From NCBI GenBank assembly GCA_003157315.1, contig PMJE01000173.1, positions 12,342-17,349 on the forward strand: DNA of 5,008 nucleotides. Direction: 5' to 3'. The first letter of the stretch is position 1. The number at the start of each line of letters is the position of its first letter. A program made the translations under genes and the position numbers. Source of the DNA: Myxococcales bacterium (lineage in GTDB: Bacteria; Myxococcota; Polyangia; Fen-1088). The notes below the pieces were generated by a model. That model did not search any database, had not been told where the DNA came from, and saw nothing but the letters and a program-made list of their open reading frames with translations. Shown one piece after another: positions 1 through 5,008 of this stretch.

Positions 1-343
1 GGCCGTCGAGCGAGCCCCACGCCGTGTACCTGTCGTTGGCGTCGGCCTGGATAGCCAGCGCATTCACGGTGGTGGGCGCGCCCAAATCCCAAGTCACGGT
101 AGCCGAGCCGGTATCGAACAGCACGGCCAGCGGGGCGTCCCACAGCGCACCCTCGGGCGCCAGGGTTTCGTCGGTGAGCAGCGCCAGATCGCGGCGCGTG
201 TCCTGCCAGCTTGTGGGTCGCCGTCCGGACAACAGATTTCCGGCCGGACAGGCTGCCAGCGGCGAGTAGTCCTCCGCGCGGGCCTGGGACGCGGCAAGAA
301 CGCCGGCTAGCAACGACAGCAGGACGAGGGAACCGCGCGACAT
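1..343 (-). CDS. Exported protein with discoidin (F5/8 C)-like N-terminal domain, partial (3' end beyond left edge)
   Basis: Reading leftward from the ATG at 343-341, the frame stays open for 114 codons to the window edge, so only the N-terminus is visible. Residues 1-23 form a clear Sec signal peptide: an Arg near the start, a Leu/Val/Ala-rich core, and an A-R-A site before E24-D25. The mature part has the pattern of a discoidin/F5-8C-like domain: 'NLLSG', then 'LLTDETLAPEGALWDAP', 'VTWDLG', a run of hydrophobics, 'IQADANDRYTAWGSLDG'. The final 'Y-x-x-x-G-S-x-D-G' resembles the core strand of galactose-binding-like folds. Such domains bind carbohydrate or surface ligands, but the ligand here is unknown. 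The gene starts 7 bases after the stop of the PgsA-like gene, so co-transcription is likely. I see no strong Shine-Dalgarno, and translation may rely on coupling to the upstream gene. The full length and any further domains cannot be seen. Confidence 0.8.
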   Translation of the reverse strand, partial: MSRGSLVLLSLLAGVLAASQARAEDYSPLAACPAGNLLSGRRPTSWQDTRRDLALLTDETLAPEGALWDAPLAVLFDTGSATVTWDLGAPTTVNALAIQADANDRYTAWGSLDG

Positions 344-350
344 TGAAGTT

Positions 351-965
351 TCAGTCTAGCTTGTCCAACGCCTGCGCATAGCCGGTTGCGAACGCCCGGG
401 TATAACCCCACGCACTCATGTAGCTGGCCAGCAGGCCCAGTCCGATGATGAGATGGGCGGAATAGCGCAGGTACGGCTGGAAAGCCGGCAACAACCCAGC
501 GATGGACAGATAGGTGGGCAAGAAGCTCCACATGATGAGGTTGGACTTGGCTTTGCCCGCGAGGCTGCTGGGGATGTTCATGTGCGCCGCCGCCATGAAC
601 CGCCGCACAGAGGCCACCCAGAACTCGCGCAAGAGGTAGGCACAGATGACGAGCGGCGGGAAGAAACCCTGAATCGTGGCTATCACAATCAGGAATGATT
701 CGTAGCAGAGGTCACAGAACTGGTCGAGGATCTCGCCCAGGCGCGTGACCTGTCCGGTGCGGCGTGCGACGTAGCCATCAAGATAGTCGGTAACCCCCGC
801 CACGATCGACAGCACGATTCCCCAACCGTGGGAAACATAGAAGTAGACGACCGCGCCGAGCAGGATCAGCAAAATGCGCGACAGCGTGATGATGTTGGGC
901 ACGGTGCGGATGTCACGCCTGATGGTGGATCCCATGGCATTTGCATAGCATAGATGACAGCTCAC
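351..965 (-). CDS. CDP-alcohol phosphatidyltransferase, PgsA-like (phosphatidylglycerophosphate synthase family)
   Basis: This is a 204-residue integral membrane enzyme of the CDP-OH phosphatidyltransferase family. The diagnostic motif D-x2-D-G-x2-A-R-x8-G-x3-D-x3-D is complete at residues 60-85 (D60, D63, G64, A67, R68, G77, D81, D85). In the family these Asp residues bind the metal and the CDP-linked lipid. The N-terminal 'VPNIITLSRI' and the later 'LLRE...VRR...SSLAGKAKSN' resemble PgsA, which makes phosphatidylglycerophosphate from CDP-diacylglycerol and glycerol 3-phosphate. Substrate assignment is by resemblance only; another polar alcohol is possible. Hydrophobic segments lie near residues 24-45, 47-60, 90-112, 142-160 and 168-186. 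The length fits the family. The start is uncertain. GTG at 965 has a GAGG seven bases upstream (complement of 973-976). ATG at 935 (residue 11) gives a more usual PgsA N-terminus but has no visible ribosome site. It is divergent from the TPR-PEGA gene and probably leads an operon with the exported protein. Confidence 0.9.
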   Translation of the reverse strand: MSCHLCYANAMGSTIRRDIRTVPNIITLSRILLILLGAVVYFYVSHGWGIVLSIVAGVTDYLDGYVARRTGQVTRLGEILDQFCDLCYESFLIVIATIQGFFPPLVICAYLLREFWVASVRRFMAAAHMNIPSSLAGKAKSNLIMWSFLPTYLSIAGLLPAFQPYLRYSAHLIIGLGLLASYMSAWGYTRAFATGYAQALDKLD

Positions 966-1116
966 AGCGCAGCCTCGTGTTGAGACGCGCTCTCGCCGCC
1001 ACGGTCAAGCGAGTCGCGATGTACTGGAGTCTTCGGTATGTTGCATTTGCAGCGCGCAGACTCCACAATGGACTGGTTCGCAGCTGCGATGGAAATCGTG
1101 CGCAGCAGGGAGTCTG
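966..1116. promoter_or_regulatory. Divergent intergenic region, presumed to hold both promoters
   Basis: These 151 bases separate the minus-strand pgsA-like gene from the plus-strand TPR-PEGA gene, so both promoters are expected here. On the minus strand, TTGACC (complement of 1003-1008) is a good -35 match, followed after 17 bases by the poor -10 candidate TCTCAA (complement of 980-985). Initiation there would start close to the GTG and favour the ATG at 935 as the real start. On the plus strand, TTGCAT (1041-1046) and CACAAT (1064-1069) are 17 bases apart but match sigma-70 consensus only weakly. No convincing operator palindrome or riboswitch was seen. The location is well supported; the individual boxes are guesses. 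Confidence 0.3.
1107..1112 (+). promoter_or_regulatory. Ribosome binding site of the TPR-PEGA gene
   Basis: AGGGAG lies four bases before the ATG at 1117. It supports this start, which also places a well-formed signal peptide at the N-terminus. Confidence 0.6.
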
Positions 1117-2337
1117 ATGAGCACCTTCGGTCGAATCCTGTTTGCCACTCTGGTAGTCTTCGCTTGCAGCGCCGGTAGCGCCGCCAACGCCTGGGCGCAA
1201 GCTCACGAAAATGCCTCGGCAGCGGCCAGGGCTCACTACAAGGACGGGCGCGCCAACTACCAACTCGGCGAGTACCGCGCCGCCATTAGGGAATTCAAGG
1301 AAGCCTACCGCCTCAAGCCGGATGCCACGTTTCTCTTCAATATCGCCCAGTGCTACCGACAGCTACACGAATACGGGGAGGCACTGCAGCTCTATCGAAA
1401 CTACCTGCGCGATGCCCCGGACGCCAAGAACCACGAGGAGGTGGAGAGATTCATTCGCGAGATCACGCTGCTCATCGAACAGGAAAAGGAATCGAAGTCG
1501 ACCGTGGCGCCCACACCTGCGCCAGCGGCAGCGGTTTCTCCTGCGGTGGCTCCCCCGGTCACGGCGCCTGCTTCTCCCAGCTCGACGCCGAGCGCTGCTA
1601 ACGCGGCAGCGGTTCCGCTATCTCTCGGGGCGACGCCAAGCGTGCCTGCCGTGGCGGCGGTTCCCCCATATCCTGGTTTGACAGCGAGCGCGCCTGAACC
1701 TGGCAACCCGGCGCTCCCGGCCGACTCGTCGGCTGCGGCTTCGGGGGCGCCGGCCATGCCGCCTGCCCAACCCCGTGCTGACTCCATCACGGTTGGGCCA
1801 CAACCGCCCTTGGCAAACGCCTGGATTCCGCCGCCCACGCCTATGCGTGCCGAGGCCGCGGTTGAGGTGGTTACCAATCCGAGCGACGCAAAGATCACGG
1901 TCAACCAGATTGCGGTGGGGTCGCAAAGTCCTCTGAAGCTCAAGCTTCCACCCGGGCTCTACTCGATGGCGATCGAACGCGATGGCTACCGCGGTTCCGA
2001 GGGTGCGCTCTCCTTGCTCGTGGGCGATCACGTCTCGCTCAACGTCGATCTCAAGCCGCTAAAGACGCACGGCTGGCGCGGGTTCGGCACCACTTTCGTC
2101 GTGCTTGGGGTGCTGAGCGAGGCGATTGGCATCGTCGGTCACGTCATGGCGAACCGAAGATTCGCCGGTTCACCGGAATACAACAGATTCTCCCAGGTGG
2201 AAGTGGCTGGGCAGGCGGTGGCCATCTCGTCGGCGGTGCTGGCGACTGGCTGCTACCTGCTCGATTGGCTGGGAAATCGCAGGAATGTGGAACCCGGTCC
2301 ACCCTTCGGGTTGGAGCCGGCCAAGGTGAACCCATGA
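1117..2337 (+). CDS. TPR and PEGA domain envelope protein with signal peptide
   Basis: This is a 406-residue exported protein. Residues 1-29 are a signal peptide ending in A-Q-A before H30. Two tetratricopeptide repeats follow: residues 36-68 (G44, Y48, G51, Y53, A56, F60, A63, P68) and 69-102 (N-I-A-x-C-Y, then Y-G-E-A-L). An acidic helical stretch runs to about 127. Residues 129-246 are a low-complexity Pro/Ala/Ser linker of the periplasm-spanning kind. A PEGA-type domain spans about 247-315, with 'VEVVTNPSDAKITVN', then 'LKLPPGLYSMAIERDGYRG' and a closing 'LNVDLKPL'. Two hydrophobic segments follow (about 325-345 and 365-384), and the tail ends hydrophilic. TPRs usually bind protein partners, and PEGA domains are associated with surface or cell-wall layers. 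No enzyme motif is seen, so the role is probably scaffolding. Its stop overlaps the start of the large lipoprotein gene, which implies coordinated translation. The combination is common in myxobacterial genomes, but I cannot assign a named function. Confidence 0.87.
   Translation: MSTFGRILFATLVVFACSAGSAANAWAQAHENASAAARAHYKDGRANYQLGEYRAAIREFKEAYRLKPDATFLFNIAQCYRQLHEYGEALQLYRNYLRDAPDAKNHEEVERFIREITLLIEQEKESKSTVAPTPAPAAAVSPAVAPPVTAPASPSSTPSAANAAAVPLSLGATPSVPAVAAVPPYPGLTASAPEPGNPALPADSSAAASGAPAMPPAQPRADSITVGPQPPLANAWIPPPTPMRAEAAVEVVTNPSDAKITVNQIAVGSQSPLKLKLPPGLYSMAIERDGYRGSEGALSLLVGDHVSLNVDLKPLKTHGWRGFGTTFVVLGVLSEAIGIVGHVMANRRFAGSPEYNRFSQVEVAGQAVAISSAVLATGCYLLDWLGNRRNVEPGPPFGLEPAKVNP
2323..2328 (+). 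promoter_or_regulatory. Ribosome binding site inside the end of the TPR-PEGA gene, with ATGA start/stop overlap
   Basis: AAGGTG lies five bases before the ATG at 2334. The sequence ATGA at 2334-2337 holds both the lipoprotein start codon and the TGA of the upstream gene, a classic translational-coupling junction. It fixes the start of the large lipoprotein, which is also supported by the signal peptide that begins there. Confidence 0.7.
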
Positions 2338-5008
2338 AGCGCATCTGGGTTTCAGCTCTGCTGCTGTGCTTTCTCACTCTGGGCTGTGCCAAGGGGATGC
2401 CGGTGCCGTGGACCTCGGTCGCATCGTCGGCGGACGGGAGCAAGCTGGTCGCGGTGGGAGACGGCTACATCCACACCTCGACGGATTCCGGCGCGACTTG
2501 GAGCAAGCGAGACCCATGGGGTTACTGGACCTCGGTTGCATCGTCGACAGACGGAAGTAAGCTGGTCGCCGTGAGCAATGGCAGCATTGTTCACGAAGAT
2601 CACGGCAACATCTTCGTCTCGACGGATTTCGGCGTTTCCTGGACGCAGGCGAGCGTCGATGAGTCGAACTGGGCTTCGGTCGCTGCATCGTCCAATGGAA
2701 GCAAGCTGGTCGTGGTCGGGGACGGCAATTCTACCTACACGTCGACGGACTCCGGCGTCTCCTGGACGCAGCATTCGTCGCTGAGTTTCTCTGGAGATTG
2801 GGCTTCAGTCGCGTCGTCAGCGGATGGAAGCAAGCTGGCCGCGGTCGTCACGAGAGGTCCTATCTACACGTCGGTAAATTCCGGCTTGACCTGGACACCA
2901 CTAGGCACGTCGAACAACTGGACTGCAGTTGCGTCGTCGGCGGACGGGACCATGCTGGTCGCCGTAGCGGGTGGAGGATTCATCTATACCTCAGCGAATT
3001 CCGGCACCACCTGGACGCAGAGAAGTGTTTCTGACAACTGGACTTCGGTCGCATCGTCGGCGGACGGAAGCAAGCTCGTAGCCCTCACATCTGCTGGCAA
3101 TATCTACACCTCGACGAACTCCGGCGGAACCTGGACCAAGCTGGGCGGCACTTTCAGCGGCAATCGTGAAGCTGGGGCGCGGGACGCGCCGGTTGCTCAG
3201 CCGGATGTCTCCATGGGTGGCAAAGGTGGCGGAGCTGGCGGAATTGGCGGCAATGGTGGCGGTGGGAGCAGCGGGCTGGGCGGCAGTGGCGGTGCTGATG
3301 CTGCAAGGCCAGACGCACCTGGCGCTCAGCCGGATGTGCCCAAAGGTGGCGACACCGCCAGCAGCGTCGACGGCGCGGTGGATGGCGGTGCTGGTGATGT
3401 TGGGGTGCCAGACCTTCGGCCAGATCTTCGGCTTGGCGGCTCCGATGGAGCAGGCATTGCCGACGTGAGCGGAACCGGGGGCTCCAATCCCTTTGGGACC
3501 GGCGGCAGTGGCAAGGGAGGCGCTGGCGGCACCTTGTCATCAGGAGGAACTGGGACTTCCGGCGGAGCAGGTGGTTCGGCCGGCTCGACATCGGCGGTAC
3601 CACCGAACGGCCTAGCCGTGTGGGTCGCGCAGAAGACCACTGGCAGCACGGGTCAGATCGGCTTGAATCTCCGGATTGACAACAAGACGGCTCAGAGCGC
3701 GGACATGTCGGCGGTTACACTTCGCTACTGGTACCAGGACGAGGGATTGGGCACTGCTTTGAGTCTTTCAGTCATGTACGCAAGCATTGGGTACTCACTG
3801 CAAGGCAGGGTGATTCTCAACAAGGTCGTCTCAGTCTCGCCGGCTTCGCCAGGCGCCGACCACTATCTGGAGCTGTCATTCGCCGGAACGCTCGCAGCAC
3901 AGGGCGACGCGTCCACCAACGACCGGTTCAGCATCCAGGTCACCGTGCACACCTTGGGATACACGGGAGCGGTCGACGTAACCAACGACTACAGCTACGA
4001 CGGCGGAGCGGCGTTGCTCTACGAGCAGAAGATTACCCTTCACGATGCGAACGGCAATGTCATCTGGGGCGTGGCGCCGGGCACCAGTCCGGTTGGCGGT
4101 GCTGACGCTGCGGTTGACACCAGCGTCAGCGGCGACGTGGGTCTGCCAGACATCCCTTACCCTCAGCCGGATGTTCCGATCGCTGGCACGGGTGGCGTCC
4201 CGTCTACCGGTGGAATCACGACAACCGGCGGAGCGACAGCGAGCGGCGGCACGACCAGTGTCGGCGGAACCACGACAACCGACGCAGCGACGGCAAGTGG
4301 GGGCAGCGGCGGCAGCAACGATGCCAGTGGCAGTGACGACGCTGCAACGGATGGCGGAAATCCTCCGCCAAGCTGTAGCGGCCTGGCCGCGACCTGCGGG
4401 CCGTCAGGAAACGAGAGCTGCTGCACCAGCTTGCTGGTCCCCGGAGGGACGTTCTTTCGGAGCTACGACGGCGTGGATTTCACGGACCCGAACTACCCAG
4501 CAACGGTAGCTGATTTCTACCTCGACAAGTATGAGATCACGGTGGGCCGGTTCCGCGCGTTCGTCAACGCGGGCATGGGCACGCAGTTGAACCCGCCCGC
4601 ATCTGGCGCGGGCGCCAATCCGCTGATCGCAGGCTCTGGCTGGGACTCGACCTGGAACACGAGTCTGTCTGCGGACACCGCCAGCCTGAAGGCCGCGATG
4701 CAGTGCGATTTGACCTATCAAACCTGGACCGACACGGCGGGGGATAACGAGAGCATGCCTGTGAACTGCATGAACTGGTACACGGCGTTCGCCTTCTGTG
4801 CGTGGGACGGGGCACGGCTGCCGACCGAGGCTGAGTGGAACTACGCAGCGGCCGGGGGAAGCGAGCAACGGTACTATCCGTGGTCGAGCCCGGCAACATC
4901 TACGACAATCGATGACAGCTACGCGGTCTACTGCGGCGGCTCATGCACCCCGCAGAACGTCGGTTCAAAGTCTCCGACAGGCGACGGGAAGTGGGGCCAG
5001 TCCGACCT
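2334..5008 (+). CDS. Multidomain lipoprotein: six-repeat Asp-box propeller, CBM3, SUMF1/FGE-like domain; partial (3' end beyond right edge)
   Basis: One frame is open for 891 codons from the ATG at 2334 to the window edge, with no internal stop. Residues 1-17 are a short lipoprotein signal (K2, R3, a Leu-rich core, 'LTLGC') with C18 as the likely lipidated residue; the lipobox is slightly off consensus. Residues 26-268 hold six propeller repeats, each opening 'W-T/A-x-V-A' and closing with an Asp-box. Residues 271-422 are a Gly/Ser/Asp linker. Residues about 425-583 match a family 3 carbohydrate-binding module ('LRYWYQDEG', 'NDYSY', 'EQKITLHDANGNVIWGVAP'); this family typically binds cellulose or other insoluble polysaccharide. 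A second linker spans 584-679. A Cys-containing lead-in (C681, C688, C696, C697) precedes a SUMF1/FGE-like domain from 702 ('VPGGTFF', 'YLDKYEITVGRF', 'MPVNCMNWYTAFAFCAW', 'ARLPTEAEW'). The FGE catalytic cysteines would lie beyond the edge, so it may be enzymatic or only a binding fold. A polysaccharide-binding surface role is inferred. The domain calls are firm; the function of the whole is not. Confidence 0.88.
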   Translation, partial: MKRIWVSALLLCFLTLGCAKGMPVPWTSVASSADGSKLVAVGDGYIHTSTDSGATWSKRDPWGYWTSVASSTDGSKLVAVSNGSIVHEDHGNIFVSTDFGVSWTQASVDESNWASVAASSNGSKLVVVGDGNSTYTSTDSGVSWTQHSSLSFSGDWASVASSADGSKLAAVVTRGPIYTSVNSGLTWTPLGTSNNWTAVASSADGTMLVAVAGGGFIYTSANSGTTWTQRSVSDNWTSVASSADGSKLVALTSAGNIYTSTNSGGTWTKLGGTFSGNREAGARDAPVAQPDVSMGGKGGGAGGIGGNGGGGSSGLGGSGGADAARPDAPGAQPDVPKGGDTASSVDGAVDGGAGDVGVPDLRPDLRLGGSDGAGIADVSGTGGSNPFGTGGSGKGGAGGTLSSGGTGTSGGAGGSAGSTSAVPPNGLAVWVAQKTTGSTGQIGLNLRIDNKTAQSADMSAVTLRYWYQDEGLGTALSLSVMYASIGYSLQGRVILNKVVSVSPASPGADHYLELSFAGTLAAQGDASTNDRFSIQVTVHTLGYTGAVDVTNDYSYDGGAALLYEQKITLHDANGNVIWGVAPGTSPVGGADAAVDTSVSGDVGLPDIPYPQPDVPIAGTGGVPSTGGITTTGGATASGGTTSVGGTTTTDAATASGGSGGSNDASGSDDAATDGGNPPPSCSGLAATCGPSGNESCCTSLLVPGGTFFRSYDGVDFTDPNYPATVADFYLDKYEITVGRFRAFVNAGMGTQLNPPASGAGANPLIAGSGWDSTWNTSLSADTASLKAAMQCDLTYQTWTDTAGDNESMPVNCMNWYTAFAFCAWDGARLPTEAEWNYAAAGGSEQRYYPWSSPATSTTIDDSYAVYCGGSCTPQNVGSKSPTGDGKWGQSD
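2409..3137 (+). repeat. Six in-frame Asp-box (BNR-like) propeller repeats within the lipoprotein gene
   Basis: The repeats begin at W26, W65, W113, W156, W196 and W236, spaced 39, 48, 43, 40 and 40 residues. Each carries 'SVASSxDGSKLVAV' or a close variant, then '(I)YTS', then an Asp-box: STDSGATW, STDFGVSW, STDSGVSW, SVNSGLTW, SANSGTTW, STNSGGTW. The box Asp is kept in the first three repeats and replaced by Asn in the last three. Repeat 2 has a longer loop (about residues 84-94). Conservation is visible in the DNA: 23 identical bases recur at 2415-2437 and 3045-3067. Six repeats fit one closed six-bladed propeller. The sequences resemble sialidase/Ycf48-type propellers, but no sialidase catalytic set is visible, so a binding role is more likely. 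Confidence 0.85.
3144..3599 (+). repeat. Gly-rich low-complexity linker 1 (propeller to CBM3)
   Basis: This codes for residues 271-422, dominated by Gly, Ser, Ala and Asp with 'GGSGG', 'GGAGG' and 'DAPxAQPDV' elements. The DAPxAQPDV element occurs twice (from about 3183 and 3315), and the 14 bases gctcagccggatgt are identical at 3195-3208 and 3324-3337. A 'VPDLRPDLRLGG' element follows near 3408. No fold is expected; it looks like a flexible spacer. Long antisense open frames here come from codon composition. Confidence 0.8.
4083..4373 (+). repeat. Gly/Thr-rich low-complexity linker 2 (CBM3 to SUMF1-like domain)
   Basis: This codes for residues 584-680. It starts with 'GGADAA' and 'LPDIPYPQPDVP', which echo linker 1, then becomes Thr/Gly-rich ('STGGITTTGGATASGGTT') and ends in an Asp/Ser/Gly/Pro stretch just before C681. 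The 13 bases ctcagccggatgt at 4162-4174 match both copies in linker 1. It is probably a flexible, Thr-rich spacer. Confidence 0.78.

Noticed and set aside
937..1050. 8-bp direct repeat GCATTTGC at 937-944 and 1043-1050 as a possible operator pair
   Set aside because: It is short, imperfectly placed relative to any promoter and not palindromic. It could easily be chance, so I did not list it as a feature.
1401..1943. Minus-strand 180-codon Gly/Ala-rich open frame inside the TPR-PEGA gene
   Set aside because: It is opposite the Pro/Ala linker, and its composition is the mirror of those codons. No start signal or domain was seen, so I treat it as a shadow.
2409..3137. Propeller repeats as a catalytic sialidase
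   Set aside because: Asp-boxes are structural. No Arg triad, Tyr/Glu nucleophile pair or FRIP-type motif is seen in the repeats, so only a binding/propeller fold is supported.
2798..3468. Short plus-strand open frames in other phases (2798-3034, 3166-3468)
   Set aside because: Both lie inside the continuous lipoprotein frame and give no recognisable protein. They are not evidence of a frameshift, since the main frame is unbroken.
3154..3649. Long overlapping minus-strand open frames opposite the first Gly-rich linker
   Set aside because: The products are Arg/His/Pro-rich low-complexity shadows of Gly/Ser/Ala codons on the plus strand. They have no ribosome site or recognisable domain, and the plus frame is a well-supported gene.
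4404..4868. Minus-strand 154-codon open frame opposite the SUMF1-like domain
   Set aside because: The plus strand carries recognisable SUMF1 motifs here. The antisense product is Arg-rich with no domain and no ribosome site.

Overview
The window looks like chromosomal DNA from a large, high-GC genome of the myxobacterial type (Myxococcota, probably Polyangiales/Sorangiineae). This is inferred from four things: strong G/C bias at third codon positions; a TPR-PEGA envelope protein; a lipoprotein with long Gly/Ser/Asp linkers of the 'GGSGG / DAxxPD' kind; and a C-terminal SUMF1-like domain with the Cys-containing lead-in common in those bacteria. No mobile element, RNA gene or CRISPR array is visible.

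Left part, minus strand: a PgsA-like CDP-alcohol phosphatidyltransferase (351-965) is followed 7 bases downstream by the start of an exported protein with a discoidin-like fold signature (343 to the left edge, cut off). The two probably share one transcript. A 151-bp divergent intergenic region (966-1116) separates them from the right-hand genes.

Right part, plus strand: a TPR / Pro-Ala-linker / PEGA protein with two hydrophobic C-terminal segments (1117-2337) overlaps the next gene by an ATGA junction. That next gene, at 2334, is the main feature of the window. It is one uninterrupted frame of 891 codons that runs off the right edge. I read it codon by codon and found no stop or frameshift.

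The large product is a predicted lipoprotein with, in order: a signal peptide and lipobox-like cysteine; six Asp-box (BNR-like) beta-propeller repeats; a Gly-rich linker; a family 3 carbohydrate-binding module (CBM3, cellulose-binding type); a second related Gly-rich linker; and an FGE/SUMF1-type domain whose C-terminal part lies outside the window. My working view is that the coupled pair forms an envelope- or surface-associated module: the TPR-PEGA protein is anchored in the envelope and the lipoprotein displays a polysaccharide-binding module. The partnership is inferred from gene order only. The activity of the SUMF1-like domain cannot be judged, because its usual active-site region is off the edge.
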